From the NCBI GenBank assembly GCA_030418545.1, contig QAIB01000004.1, positions 62,001-126,000 of the forward strand: a stretch of 64,000 nt of DNA. The letters run 5' to 3'. Origin of the DNA: Xenophilus aerolatus. Its GTDB lineage: Bacteria; Pseudomonadota; Gammaproteobacteria; Burkholderiales; Burkholderiaceae_C. Position 1 is the stretch's first letter, and every line of letters begins with the position of its first letter. The translations under genes were made by a program, and so were the position numbers. This document shows, in pieces, positions 17,986-26,877 of this stretch. Below the pieces are notes generated by a model that searched no databases, was not told the origin of the DNA, and was given only the letters and a program-made list of their open reading frames with translations.

Positions 17986-19098
17986 TCAACCAATCGAACC
18001 CATCACACCTTCGACCAGGTAGTTCATTTTTTCCAGTTCCAGGTCGGTCTGCTTCTGCACCTGGCCGGCGGCGATGACTTCCTTGCCCTTGTTGTCCTTG
18101 AGCGGACCCTTGAAGATGTCGAAGCTGCCCGCGATCATCCTGGCCTTGATGTCGTCGGCCTGCTTCTTGGCGGCGTCGGTCACCATGGGGCCGTAGGCGG
18201 AGGTCTTCACGTAGCCTTCCTTCAGGCCGCCGCGCAGGAAGTTCGGGTGCGGCTTGCCGGCGCGCGCCGCGTCGATGATGGTCTTGTACGCGGTGAGCCA
18301 GTTCCACTCGGCCCCGGTGAGGTAGGCGTTGGGCGCCAGCTTGGCCTGGCTGGCGTGGTAGCCGCACACCATCTTGCCGCGCTTGGCCGCCGTCTCGACC
18401 ACCACCTTGGGGCCGTCCACGTGCATGGTGAAGACGTCGCAGCCCTGGTCGGCCAGGCTGTTGGTGGCCTCGGCCTCCTTCACCGCCATCGACCAGTCGC
18501 CGGTGAAGATCACGCTGCAGGTGATGCCCGGCTTGACCGAGCGCGCGCCGAGTGTGAAGGCGTTGATGTTGCGCAGCACCTGCGGGATCGGCTTGGCCGC
18601 CACGAAGGCGATCTTGTTGCTCTTGGTCATGTGCGCCGCGACCACGCCGTTGAGGAACTGGCACTCGTCGATGTAGCCGAAGAAGCTGCCCACGTTCTTG
18701 GGGTTCTTCTCGGTCCACAGGCCGCCGCAGTGCGAGAAGCGCACGTCCGGGTTCTTCGGCGCCACGGCGAGGATGTGCGGGTCGAAGTAGCCGAAGGAGG
18801 TGGGGAACAGCAGCGATGCACCGTCCTGCTGGATCATCCCGGTCATGGTCTTCTGCACGGCCGCGGTCTCGGGCACGTTCTCTTCCTCGACCACTTTCAC
18901 GCCGGGCATCTTCTTGACCTCGGCAGCCGCCTGCGCGTGCGCCTGGTTGTAGCCGTAGTCGTCGCGCGGGCCGACGTAGATCACACCCACGGTGAGCGGC
19001 TTCTGCGCCCGCGCCAGCGGGCTGAGCATGCCGAGGCTGCCGGCCGCGCCGAGGGCGGCCAGGGACTTGAGGGAATCGCGGCGGTTGAACTGGCTCAT
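17986..19098 (-). CDS. BMP-family periplasmic substrate-binding protein
   Basis: A 370-residue binding protein of the Bmp/Med family, usually nucleoside or purine specific. The N-terminus SQFNRRDSLKSLAALGAAG resembles a Tat signal, with cleavage after ARAQ near residue 32. The mature part shows VGVIYVGPRDDYGYNQAHAQ, FPTSFGYFDPHILAVA and FFGYIDECQFLNGVVAAHM, typical of the family. It is the first gene of the lower part of the ureide locus. Its promoter region carries the CTTG-GATA-CAAG operator 49 bp upstream of the ATG. The ligand may be a ureide or purine derivative. Confidence 0.9.
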   Translation of the reverse strand: MSQFNRRDSLKSLAALGAAGSLGMLSPLARAQKPLTVGVIYVGPRDDYGYNQAHAQAAAEVKKMPGVKVVEEENVPETAAVQKTMTGMIQQDGASLLFPTSFGYFDPHILAVAPKNPDVRFSHCGGLWTEKNPKNVGSFFGYIDECQFLNGVVAAHMTKSNKIAFVAAKPIPQVLRNINAFTLGARSVKPGITCSVIFTGDWSMAVKEAEATNSLADQGCDVFTMHVDGPKVVVETAAKRGKMVCGYHASQAKLAPNAYLTGAEWNWLTAYKTIIDAARAGKPHPNFLRGGLKEGYVKTSAYGPMVTDAAKKQADDIKARMIAGSFDIFKGPLKDNKGKEVIAAGQVQKQTDLELEKMNYLVEGVMGSIG

Positions 19099-19146
19099 GG
19101 ATTGGCTCCGGAAGAAGGATGCGCCGGCGGCGCGGAACGGTTCAAT

Positions 19147-19158
19147 CTTGGATACAAG
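19147..19158. promoter_or_regulatory. Putative GntR operator upstream of the BMP binding-protein gene
   Basis: The 12-mer CTTGGATACAAG has inverted arms CTTG/CAAG. It is identical to a 12-mer at 25683-25694, upstream of the other transcription unit of the same locus. The half-sites resemble TTGTAT-type sites bound by FCD-class GntR regulators, and such a regulator is the last gene of the cluster. The site lies in the 111-bp gap between the AtzH-like gene and the BMP gene. Confidence 0.6.
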
Positions 19159-19209
19159 CCAGTACGCATAACGCGTGCCAGCTCTGGACGGCTCCTACGG
19201 GCGGCTGCT

Positions 19210-19596
19210 TCAGTCCAGCAGGCTCACATGCGCCGCCACCACGCGCCAGCCTTGTGCGGTGCGTATCCAGGCCTGGCTCTGGCGCCCCGTTCGGGTGCTG
19301 CCTTCGCGGCGGAATTCGCAGTTCGCGGTGGCGCAGTCGCGGCCGTAGGTGGTGATCTCCACGCGCAGCAGGTCGCGCATCAGCCCCTGCGCGGGGCGCG
19401 CGGCGCGAAACGCGGCGATGGCCTCGTAGCCGTAGAGGTTCTCGGTCGCGCCGTAGCGCAGGGTGTGCGGGCTGTTCCAGAACAGGGCGTCGAGGATCTC
19501 GACCTTGTTGTGCACCAGCGCGTCCTCGTAGAGCGCGAAGGCGGCGCGCACCTCGGCCAGCACGTCGGGCAGGTTGATGTCGGCGATGTCGATCAT
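19210..19596 (-). CDS. atzH: AtzH/HpxZ-like small protein (DUF3225, NTF2-like fold)
   Basis: A 128-residue protein with the DUF3225 pattern [30 protein letters not shown] and [14 protein letters not shown]...[11 protein letters not shown]. As I recall, AtzH of the s-triazine pathway decarboxylates 1,3-dicarboxyurea to allophanate, and HpxZ relatives accompany oxalurate amidases. The gene overlaps the AtzE-like gene by ATGA, which supports a common pathway step. The start [11 protein letters not shown] was taken because the overlap is exact. The alternative role is oxalurate catabolism. Confidence 0.78.
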   Translation of the reverse strand: MIDIADINLPDVLAEVRAAFALYEDALVHNKVEILDALFWNSPHTLRYGATENLYGYEAIAAFRAARPAQGLMRDLLRVEITTYGRDCATANCEFRREGSTRTGRQSQAWIRTAQGWRVVAAHVSLLD

Positions 19597-21032
19597 GTCG
19601 GGCTCTTTTCCAGGTCGGCGACCGGCGCCTGGGTGACGCCGGCACGTTCCAGCGCCGCGGCGACGCGCAGCGCGAGGTCCTCGCGCCAGGGGGCGGCAAT
19701 CACCTGCACGCCGATGGGCAGCGCGGCATGGGCGCCCCACACAGGCACCGCGGCCACCGGCAGGCCGATGCAGGAGATGGGCTGCGTCAGCACGCCCATG
19801 TTGGGGCGCAGCGGCAGGCGCTGGCCGTCGAGCTTGAAGAACTCGGTGCCGATGGGCGTGGCGGCGCAGGGCGTGGCCGGCGCCAGCAGAATGTCGAAGC
19901 GGCCGAAGACGCGCGCCGCCTCTTCGGCGTAGCGCTGGCGCACGCGCTGCGCGCGCGCCACCCAGGCCGCCGGCAGCAGCGCACCGGCCAGGAAGCGGTC
20001 GCGCGACAGCGGCTCGAAGTCCTGCGGCCGGCGGCGCAGGTCGGGCAGGTGCAGCGCGGCGCCTTCGGCGTTGGTGATGAGGAACGCCGCCGCCCGGCCG
20101 GCCTCCACCAGCGGCAGTTCGACCATCTGCCGTGCGCCCAGCGCCTGGGCCACGATGTCGACGGCAGCGATGGCCTCGGGCTGTGCCCACTGGCGAAACC
20201 ACCCGCCCAGCACGCCGATGCGCAGGCCTTCGGCGCCGCGCTCGAGCAGCGGCGCGACGGCCTCGACCGGCCGCTGCGCGCAGCCGGGATCGCGCGGCGC
20301 GCGCATCTCGGGGCCCTGCAGGGCGTCGTAGCACAGGGCCAGGTCGCGCACGGAACGGGCGAAGGGGCCCAGGTGATCCAAGCTGGCCACGAAGGGGTAG
20401 CTGCCGGTGCGCGGCAGCCGGCCGAAGGTGGGCTTGAGGCCGTAGACGCCGTTGAGCGAGGCCGGCACGCGGATGGAGCCGTTGGTGTCGGAGCCCAGCG
20501 CCAGCGGCACCTGGCCCGCCGCCACCGCGGCGCCGGAGCCACCCGAGGAACCGCCGGCGATGCACGCCAGGTCGTGCGGGTTGCGACAGGGGCCGACGTG
20601 GCTGTTCTCGGTGGTGAAGCCGTAGGCGTACTCGTCCATGTTGAGCGCGCCGAGCAACACCGCGCCGGCCTGCTCCAGCCGCCGCACCAGCAGGCCATCG
20701 GTGCGCGCGGGCGCCGCCGTGCGCTCGATCTTCGAGCCGGCCAGCGTGGGCAGGCCGGCGACGTCGAACAGGTTCTTGACCGCGAAGGGCACGCCCAGCA
20801 GCGGCAGCGCGCGTGCCCGATCGGCCGAGGGGCCGGCCAGCGCGGCATCGACCTGCGCGGCGCGCCGCAGCGCGCGCGGCCCGACCACGTCGGTGAAGGC
20901 GTTGACGCGCGCATCGGTCGCTTCGATGCGCGAGAGCGCCGCCTCGGCCAGCGCCACGGCGCTCAGCGCGCCGCTGCGCACCGCCTCGGCCATGGCGGCC
21001 GCATCCTGGCGCAGCCACTCCGCGGGCGTCAT
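19593..21032 (-). CDS. atzE: AtzE-family amidohydrolase (1-carboxybiuret hydrolase type)
   Basis: A 479-residue amidase-signature enzyme with the triad Lys86 ([11 protein letters not shown]), cis-Ser in GGSSGGS (160-166) and nucleophile Ser186 ([22 protein letters not shown]). AtzE with its small partner AtzG hydrolyses 1-carboxybiuret to 1,3-dicarboxyurea in cyanuric acid breakdown. The [20 protein letters not shown] stretch fits that family rather than GatA. It overlaps AtzG-like and AtzH-like genes on both sides by ATGA, the same company it keeps in s-triazine degraders. No cyanuric acid hydrolase gene is visible nearby. Confidence 0.83.
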   Translation of the reverse strand: MTPAEWLRQDAAAMAEAVRSGALSAVALAEAALSRIEATDARVNAFTDVVGPRALRRAAQVDAALAGPSADRARALPLLGVPFAVKNLFDVAGLPTLAGSKIERTAAPARTDGLLVRRLEQAGAVLLGALNMDEYAYGFTTENSHVGPCRNPHDLACIAGGSSGGSGAAVAAGQVPLALGSDTNGSIRVPASLNGVYGLKPTFGRLPRTGSYPFVASLDHLGPFARSVRDLALCYDALQGPEMRAPRDPGCAQRPVEAVAPLLERGAEGLRIGVLGGWFRQWAQPEAIAAVDIVAQALGARQMVELPLVEAGRAAAFLITNAEGAALHLPDLRRRPQDFEPLSRDRFLAGALLPAAWVARAQRVRQRYAEEAARVFGRFDILLAPATPCAATPIGTEFFKLDGQRLPLRPNMGVLTQPISCIGLPVAAVPVWGAHAALPIGVQVIAAPWREDLALRVAAALERAGVTQAPVADLEKSPT

Positions 21033-21232
21033 TCGGCGGGCTCCGGCGGCACGGGCACGAAGCTCACCGCGCTCTCGTGGTGCGGCTCGAGCGGCACCGC
21101 CTCGACCAGGGCCGCGAAGCCGGCCGCCAAACCGAAGTAGCGCAGCACGCCGGGGCGGTGGTCACTGCGCAGCGGCAGGCCCAGCGCGGCGGCGGTGGCG
21201 TCCACGTACTTCTCGGCCTCTTGCGGAGTCAT
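21029..21232 (-). CDS. atzG: AtzG/HpxX-like small subunit (DUF4089)
   Basis: A 67-residue helical protein beginning [20 protein letters not shown], then [19 protein letters not shown]. This matches the AtzG/HpxX pattern of a GatC-like helical partner that binds and completes an AtzE-type amidase. Its ATG overlaps the ABC ATPase stop and its stop overlaps the atzE ATG. A gene this small is easily missed. It is supported by exact coupling on both sides and by the family motif. Confidence 0.82.
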   Translation of the reverse strand: MTPQEAEKYVDATAAALGLPLRSDHRPGVLRYFGLAAGFAALVEAVPLEPHHESAVSFVPVPPEPAE

Positions 21233-22062
21233 CGCCGCACCTCGCGCTGGAAGATCTCCAGGCTCAGCTTCTTCATCGCGACGAAGCTGGGCGAGCTGAG
21301 CGTCTCCAGGGTGCGCGGCCGCGCGTCGCCGTAGCGCAGGATCTCGGCCACCTTGGTCGGCCGCTTGGTCAGCAGCAGCACCTGGTCGGCCAGGTACACC
21401 GCCTCCTCGAGGTCGTGCGAGACCAGCAGCATGGTGGTGCCGGTCTGCATGAAGACCTCCTGCAGCTTCTCGCGGATGAAGAGCGTCATCTCGAAGTCGA
21501 GCGCCGAGAAGGGCTCGTCGAGGAACAGCACCTCGGGGTTGGGCGCGAGCGCCCGCATGATCGAGGCCGTCTGCTGCTGGCCGCCCGAGAGCTCGTAGGG
21601 ATAACGGTTGAGGTCGAACTTGACGTCGAAGCTGGCCACCAGCTCGGCCATGCGGCGGTCCACCTCGGCCTTGCTGCGGCCTTCGAGCTTGAGCGGGTAG
21701 GCGATGTTGTCGATGGTGCGCATCCACGGGAACATCGCTTCGCGGTAGTTCTGGAACACGTAGCCGATCTTGGTGTCCTTCAGGCTCTTGCCGTCGAACA
21801 GGATCTCGCCGCGGTCGATCGGGATCAGCCCCGCGATCATGTTGATCAGCGTCGACTTGCCGCAGCCGTTGGGGCCGAAGACCGAGACGATCGCGTGCTT
21901 GGGGATGTCGAGGTCGAAGTTCTCGTACAGCGGCCAGCCGGCGAAGTACTTGGTCAGTCCGCGGATCGTGATGTGCGTGCCGGCGGGGCCGGGCGCGAAC
22001 TTCGGCTTGGGAACGTCCGCGTAGACCGGACCGTTCAACACGATGTCTGCAGCCATTTTCAT
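21229..22062 (-). CDS. ABC importer ATPase, taurine/nitrate/sulfonate type
   Basis: A 277-residue ATPase with Walker A FGPNGCGKSTLINMIAG, Q-loop VFQNYREAMFPWMRT, signature LSGGQQQTASIMRAL and Walker B EVLFLDEPFSALD. It is the energy subunit for the permease at 22059 and the binding protein at 22890. The start MKMAADIVL at 22062 is preferred because its ATG overlaps the permease stop; MAADIVL at 22056 is the alternative. The NrtD/SsuB/TauB family imports small anionic or amide solutes, here presumably a ureide or carboxylated ureide. Confidence 0.9.
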   Translation of the reverse strand: MKMAADIVLNGPVYADVPKPKFAPGPAGTHITIRGLTKYFAGWPLYENFDLDIPKHAIVSVFGPNGCGKSTLINMIAGLIPIDRGEILFDGKSLKDTKIGYVFQNYREAMFPWMRTIDNIAYPLKLEGRSKAEVDRRMAELVASFDVKFDLNRYPYELSGGQQQTASIMRALAPNPEVLFLDEPFSALDFEMTLFIREKLQEVFMQTGTTMLLVSHDLEEAVYLADQVLLLTKRPTKVAEILRYGDARPRTLETLSSPSFVAMKKLSLEIFQREVRR

Positions 22063-22886
22063 CTTCCGCTCCAGTGGACGATCTTGCGTTCCGCGACGAG
22101 GAACAGGATGTTCAGCGCGTAACCCAGCGCACCCGCCGCGAGGATCGAGGCGTACATGCTCTTGACGTTGAGCACCTGCTGCGAATTGATGATGCGGTTG
22201 CCCAGGCCCGAGTCGGCGCCGATGAACATCTCGGCCACGATCACGATCACCAGCGCCATCGACACGGCCGAACGTAGGCCGACGAAGCTGGGCTGCAGGC
22301 TTTCCCACACCAGCACGTCGCGAAAGGTCTGCCAGCGCGTGGCGCCCATCACCTTGGCCGCCATCACGCGCTGCTTGCGCGCGTTGATCACCCCGTAGGC
22401 ACTGTTGAACACCACGATCAGCAGCGCGCCGAAGGCCGCGATGGCGACCTTGTTCACGTCCGAGGTGCCGAAGATCATGAGGAACAGCGGGATCAGCGCC
22501 GAGCTGGGCGTGGAGCGGAAGAAGTCGATCAGGAACTCCACGCTGCGGTACGCCTTCTCGTTGCTGCCCAGCAGCACGCCCAGCGGCACGCCGACGATCG
22601 CGGCGATCAGGAAGGCCTGCAGCGTGCGCCACACCGTCACCAGGAAGTCCGACAGCAGCGGCCCGCCGGCCAGGCCGGTGATGAGCGTGCTCACCGTGTC
22701 GGCCGGTGCCGGCAGCAGGATGGGCTTGATGAAGCCCAGCCGCACGACCAGGTCCCAGACGATGAAGAGTGCCACCGGCCCGATGGCCGGCAGCAGGCGC
22801 TGAAGGAGCGGGGTCTTCGGTGCGGCGCTCCCCGTGGCGGCCGGGGGCGTCCAGGGCGTGGCGGTGGTGGTGCTCGCGTCGGCCAT
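22059..22886 (-). CDS. ABC importer permease, taurine/nitrate/sulfonate type
   Basis: A 275-residue permease of the BPD_transp_1 family with about six membrane segments. The EAA-like coupling loop lies around AAKVMGATRWQTFRDVLVWESLQPS. The N-terminal 28 residues are Ala/Thr/Pro-rich and cytoplasmic. It is four bases downstream of the binding-protein stop and overlaps the ATPase start, so the three form one unit feeding the amidase genes. Confidence 0.9.
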   Translation of the reverse strand: MADASTTTATPWTPPAATGSAAPKTPLLQRLLPAIGPVALFIVWDLVVRLGFIKPILLPAPADTVSTLITGLAGGPLLSDFLVTVWRTLQAFLIAAIVGVPLGVLLGSNEKAYRSVEFLIDFFRSTPSSALIPLFLMIFGTSDVNKVAIAAFGALLIVVFNSAYGVINARKQRVMAAKVMGATRWQTFRDVLVWESLQPSFVGLRSAVSMALVIVIVAEMFIGADSGLGNRIINSQQVLNVKSMYASILAAGALGYALNILFLVAERKIVHWSGR

Positions 22887-22889
22887 GGC

Positions 22890-23876
22890 TCAGCCCTTGT
22901 ACAGAAGGCCGTCCACCGTCACCTTCTTCTCGAAGATGCCCTTCTCGGTGAACAGGTCGTAGAACTTCTGGAAGTAGGCCGCGTCGCTGGCCTTGAACTC
23001 GTTGTAGAGCATGTACGAGGCCAGCGGCACCTCGTTGGTGAGCGCGCCCTCGATGGCGGTGTAGCCCTTCATGTACTGACGTGCCTCGGCCGGCTGCGTG
23101 CGCACGAACTCCACGCCCTTGGCGTAGGCGGCGATGTACTTCTTCGCGAGCTCCGGGTTCTTCTTGATGAAGTCGGTCGTGAGGCTGGCCGCGCCGCCGT
23201 GCCAGGGCGCCATCGGGTCGCCCAGGATGTAGTGCGCCACCACGCCGGCCTCCAGCACGCGGGTGGTGCCGTTGAGGCGGCCCACGGTGCCCGTCGGTTC
23301 CAGCGTGTACACGGCATCGACCTGGCCGGCCGCCAGCGCCGCCACGTGCTGGCCGATGGGCAGCTCGGTCACGGCGATGGTGCCGGCACCGGCACGCTCC
23401 AGCATGGTCTTGGCCAGCGTCACGTTCTGGATGCCGGGGCCGGAGGCGACCTTCTTGCCCTTGAGCTCGGCCACGCTCTTGATCGGGCTGTCCTTGGGCA
23501 CCAGGAACTCCTCCAGCACGAACTTCGCGTTGCTCGGGTTGGTGCAGAAGATCTTGAACAGGCCGGGCTGCGCGATCTCGCCGATGGCCAGGTTGGCCGA
23601 GCCGGTGCCGTTGGCGCTGCCGTCGCCGCGGCCGGAGAGCATCGCCTCCATGACCTGCTGAGCACCCGCGAACTTCAGCGGCTCGACGTCCAGGCCCGCC
23701 TCCTTGAAGAAGCCCTTCTCGACCGCGGCGAAGAAGGGCAGTCCGGCGGCCACGGGCCAGTAGCCGATGCGGATCTTGGTCGCCTGCGCGCGCACGATGG
23801 CGGGCGCGGCGAGCACGGCCAGCGCGGCGCTGCCGGTCTGCAGCAGTTGCCGGCGCGAAGGACGGGAAAGGGACAT
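22890..23876 (-). CDS. ABC importer periplasmic binding protein, SsuA/TauA-like
   Basis: A 328-residue solute-binding protein. The N-terminus SLSRPSRRQLLQTGSAALAV looks like a twin-arginine signal, cleaved near AIVRAQ at residue 31. The mature domain shows IRIGYWPVAAGLPFFAAVEKGFFKEAGLDVEPL and SVAELKGKKVASGPG, typical of the NMT1/SsuA group. It is located between the allophanate hydrolase gene (48-bp gap) and the permease. Its ligand is probably the substrate of the linked amidases rather than a sulfonate. Confidence 0.88.
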   Translation of the reverse strand: MSLSRPSRRQLLQTGSAALAVLAAPAIVRAQATKIRIGYWPVAAGLPFFAAVEKGFFKEAGLDVEPLKFAGAQQVMEAMLSGRGDGSANGTGSANLAIGEIAQPGLFKIFCTNPSNAKFVLEEFLVPKDSPIKSVAELKGKKVASGPGIQNVTLAKTMLERAGAGTIAVTELPIGQHVAALAAGQVDAVYTLEPTGTVGRLNGTTRVLEAGVVAHYILGDPMAPWHGGAASLTTDFIKKNPELAKKYIAAYAKGVEFVRTQPAEARQYMKGYTAIEGALTNEVPLASYMLYNEFKASDAAYFQKFYDLFTEKGIFEKKVTVDGLLYKG

Positions 23877-23924
23877 GGCAAGGACTCCTGTACGTCTGCG
23901 TTTGGAAAAGAAGAAGGCGGTGCC

Positions 23925-25667
23925 TCAGCCGGCAGTCCGGCTGCGCATGTAGGCGCGCCAGCCGCCGTGGTGGGTGATGTCCTGTGCGCCCGCGAGGGCC
24001 TGCGCTTCGCAGAGGAAGCCCTGCACCGTCGAGCCGTCGGCCAGCGTCAGCGTCCCGATGCCCAGCGGCGCCGGGATGAGCGCGACGAAGCTGCCGTAGT
24101 GCGCGGCGGGCAGCTCCCACACCTCCAGCGCAATGGCGGCGCCCTCGCCCGCCGCGGCGCGGATCAGGCCGGGCTTGGGCGGCGTCGTGCCGGGCAGCGC
24201 GAAGAGGCGGTAGTCGGGCGCGGTGTGCGTGGCCTGCAGCAGGCGGCCGCCGCGCTCCTGCAGCTGCACGTTCAGCGGCATGCCCGACAGGTGCGCGCCG
24301 ACCACGGCCACGCGCACCGTCGGCCCCTGGACCGGCGGCTGCGGCAGCGCCTGCGCCGGCGGCAGCGGCTGGCCGGTGGCGCCCAGCGGCAGCCCGCTGG
24401 CCTGGTGGTAGCGCTGGCCCAATGCGGCGAGCGCGAAGTCGCTGCCGGCCGGGCCGATGAAGGTCACGCCGAAGGGCAGCCCGTCGGGACGCAGGCTGGA
24501 CGGCACCGAGATCGCGGCGTAGTCCAGCAGGTTGACGAAGTTGGTGTACACGCCCATGCGGCTGTTGCGCGCCACCGGGTCGGCCTGCATGTCGGCGATG
24601 GTGCAGTGCGTGGGCGCCGTGGGCACCATCAGCACGTCGATGCCGTCCCACATGCCGGCCGCCTGCTGGCCCAGCGCGCGCAGGCGCGTCAGCGCAGCGA
24701 CATGATCGGCGGCGCCGTAGCCGGTGCCCTGGGCGAGGATGCCGCGCACCGGCTCCATCACCGCCTCCGGATGCGCGTCGAAGAAGGGGCGCACGGCGGC
24801 GTAGCGCTCGGCCACCAGCGCACTGTCGTAGAGCAGCGCCGCGGCCTCGGCCAGCGGCGCGTAGTCGATCTCCACCGGCGTGCCGCCCAGCGCCTGCAAC
24901 TGCTCGATGGCCGCGTCCCACGCCGCCTCGGCCTGCGCGTCGCCGAAGAAGGCGCGCAGCGAAGGCACGCCGAAGCGAAAGCGCGCGGGCCAGTGCGCCG
25001 GTGCCAGTGCAAGCGTGCGCGAATAGGGGTCGCCCGCATCGGGCCCCAGGGCTGCGGCCAGCACCTGCGCGGCCAGCTCGACCGTGCGCGCGAAGATGGA
25101 CACGCAGTCCACGCTCTGCGCCGCCGGCACCACGCCGCGCGCGCTCAGCAGGCCGCGCGTCGGCTTGATGCCGACGATGTTGTTCAGCCCCGCCGGCACG
25201 CGGCCCGAACCGGCCGTGTCGGTGCCCAGGGCGAAGTCGACCTCGCCGGTCGCGACGACGTAGGCCGAGCCGGAGCTGGACCCGCCCGACACGTAACGCG
25301 CGTCGAAGCTGTTGGGCACGGCGCCGTAGGGCGAGCGCGTGCCGTTCAGGCCGCAGGCGAACTGGTCGAGGTTGGTCTTGCCGGCGACCGACGCACCGGC
25401 GTCCAGCAGTCGCTGCACCACCGTGGCGTGGGTCGGCGCCAGGTAGGCGAAGGCCGGACACGCCGCCGTGGTCGGCAGGCCGGCGACGTCGATGTTGTCC
25501 TTGACGCCGAAGCGCAGGCCGGCGAGCGGACCCGAGGCTGCGCCGGCGATGGGAGCGGCCGGGCGGCTGATCCACGCCGCCTCGGGGCGACCGTCGCGCG
25601 AGACATCGGGAACAGGGACCGACGCAGGCATCGGCTTCGCGGCGGGGAGAGGGAGTTCGTGCACCAT
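23925..25667 (-). CDS. atzF: Allophanate hydrolase (AtzF/DUR1-type)
   Basis: A 580-residue two-domain protein. The amidase-signature domain (about 1-420) has Lys56 (FGVKDNIDVAGLPTTA), GGSSSGS at 128-134 and nucleophile Ser154 (GTDTAGSGR). The C-terminal domain (about 450-580) contains VAVVGAHLSGMPLN and YGSFVALIPAPLGIGTLTLADG, the cyclotransferase-like domain of AtzF that finishes decarboxylation. The reaction is allophanate to two ammonia and CO2. It is the first gene of the upper transcription unit and has the CTTG-GATA-CAAG operator 16 bp upstream of the ATG. The ribosome-binding site is weak. Confidence 0.92.
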   Translation of the reverse strand: MVHELPLPAAKPMPASVPVPDVSRDGRPEAAWISRPAAPIAGAASGPLAGLRFGVKDNIDVAGLPTTAACPAFAYLAPTHATVVQRLLDAGASVAGKTNLDQFACGLNGTRSPYGAVPNSFDARYVSGGSSSGSAYVVATGEVDFALGTDTAGSGRVPAGLNNIVGIKPTRGLLSARGVVPAAQSVDCVSIFARTVELAAQVLAAALGPDAGDPYSRTLALAPAHWPARFRFGVPSLRAFFGDAQAEAAWDAAIEQLQALGGTPVEIDYAPLAEAAALLYDSALVAERYAAVRPFFDAHPEAVMEPVRGILAQGTGYGAADHVAALTRLRALGQQAAGMWDGIDVLMVPTAPTHCTIADMQADPVARNSRMGVYTNFVNLLDYAAISVPSSLRPDGLPFGVTFIGPAGSDFALAALGQRYHQASGLPLGATGQPLPPAQALPQPPVQGPTVRVAVVGAHLSGMPLNVQLQERGGRLLQATHTAPDYRLFALPGTTPPKPGLIRAAAGEGAAIALEVWELPAAHYGSFVALIPAPLGIGTLTLADGSTVQGFLCEAQALAGAQDITHHGGWRAYMRSRTAG

Positions 25668-25682
25668 ATCAATGCATCCAGA

Positions 25683-25694
25683 CTTGGATACAAG
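25683..25694. promoter_or_regulatory. Putative GntR operator upstream of allophanate hydrolase
   Basis: CTTGGATACAAG, identical to the site at 19147-19158. It lies 16 bp before the start codon, so a bound repressor would cover the transcription start or block early elongation. Finding the same 12-mer at the heads of both transcription units is the main evidence. Confidence 0.62.
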
Positions 25695-25844
25695 ATGCGA
25701 TGCAAGCGGCGTGCCATGCCCGGCCGCTGCGCGTGGCCGGCTCTTCCCTGCCGAACCGTTGCGCCCCGCCCCGCCCCGGCACCCGGCGGATCGGTGATGG
25801 TGCCGATGCCCTGGCGTCTCGCCCGCAGGGCGCGGCGCAGGCGA

Positions 25845-26834
25845 TCAGTCCAGCTTCACGCCTGCAGCCCGGACCACCTTGCCCCACATCGCGCGGTCGG
25901 CCTGGATGAAGGCGGTGAACTCGGCCGGCGTGTTGCAGCGCAGTTCGCCGCCGTAGTCGCGCCACTTCTTCGCCAGCTCGGGCGACTGGCAGACCTTGGC
26001 CATGGCGCCGCTGAGCTTCTCCAGGATGGCCGGCGCGGTGCCGGCCGGTGCCAGCAGGCCCTGCCAGGCGATGGGCGTGTAGTCGGGCAGCCCCTGCTCG
26101 GCGAAGGTGGGCACGCTGGGGAAGCTCGGGTGCCGCTCGCGCCCGGTGATGCCCAGCAGCTTGAGCTTGCCGGCCTGCACGTTGCTGGCCGCCGCGGGCA
26201 GCCCGTCGAACATGAGCTGGATCTGGCCGGCCAGCAGGTCGGCGTAGGGACTGTTGCTGTTGTAGGGCACCAGGTTCGACTTCACGCCCGCCACGCTGTT
26301 GAACCACACGGCCGACAGGTGCGAGTAGCTGCCGATGCCCGCCGTGGCCACCGTGACCGAATCGGGCTTCGCCTTGAGCTGGGCGACCAGTTCGCGCGCG
26401 TCCCTGGCCGCCACCGAGGGCGTGGCGATGAGGCCGGTGTTGAGCACGCCCAGCAGGCTGATCGGCGCGAAGTCGCGCTCGGCGTTGAAGGGCAGCTTGC
26501 CGTAGAGGTGCGGCACGACCGACAGCGAGCTGGTGGTGCCGATGTAGAGCGAGTAGCCGTCGTTGGGCGCCTTGGCCGCCACCTCGGTGCCGATGATGTT
26601 CGAGGCGCCGGGCCGGTTCTCCACGTAGAAGGACTGGCCCAGGATCTTCGTCAGCTCCGCCGCCAGCTCGCGGGCGTTGGCGTCGGGGCCGCTGCCCGCG
26701 GGGAAGGGGGCAACGATGCGCACCGGCTTGGTGGGGTAATCGGGCTGCGCGCCCGCAGCGGTGGGCGCCAGGGCCAGGGCCGCCGCGAGCGGCAGGGCGG
26801 CCGCGCCGGCGGCGAGCCTCTTGAGGGTATTCAT
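25845..26834 (-). CDS. Bug-family (TctC) periplasmic solute-binding protein
   Basis: A 329-residue receptor with a signal peptide (MNTLKRLAAGAAALPLAAA, cleavage near TAAGAQ at residue 30) and Bug motifs KPVRIVAPFPAGSGPDANARELA, NRPGASNIIGTEVAAKAPNDGYSL and ERHPSFPSVPTFAEQGLPDY. It is divergent from the VOC/MhpA-like operon and shares a back-to-back promoter region with it. It therefore probably captures the aromatic acid that those enzymes degrade. A 150-bp gap separates it from the ureide-locus operator region. Confidence 0.9.
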   Translation of the reverse strand: MNTLKRLAAGAAALPLAAALALAPTAAGAQPDYPTKPVRIVAPFPAGSGPDANARELAAELTKILGQSFYVENRPGASNIIGTEVAAKAPNDGYSLYIGTTSSLSVVPHLYGKLPFNAERDFAPISLLGVLNTGLIATPSVAARDARELVAQLKAKPDSVTVATAGIGSYSHLSAVWFNSVAGVKSNLVPYNSNSPYADLLAGQIQLMFDGLPAAASNVQAGKLKLLGITGRERHPSFPSVPTFAEQGLPDYTPIAWQGLLAPAGTAPAILEKLSGAMAKVCQSPELAKKWRDYGGELRCNTPAEFTAFIQADRAMWGKVVRAAGVKLD

Positions 26835-26877
26835 GAATGTCTCCGTTTGCGAACGCGTGCCGATTGCACGGGGTCGA

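Noticed and set aside
21229-25575. A 1448-codon minus-strand frame spanning several ureide genes
   Set aside because: Only its last 277 codons (the ABC ATPase) show homology. The rest overlaps the permease, receptor and allophanate hydrolase in another frame.
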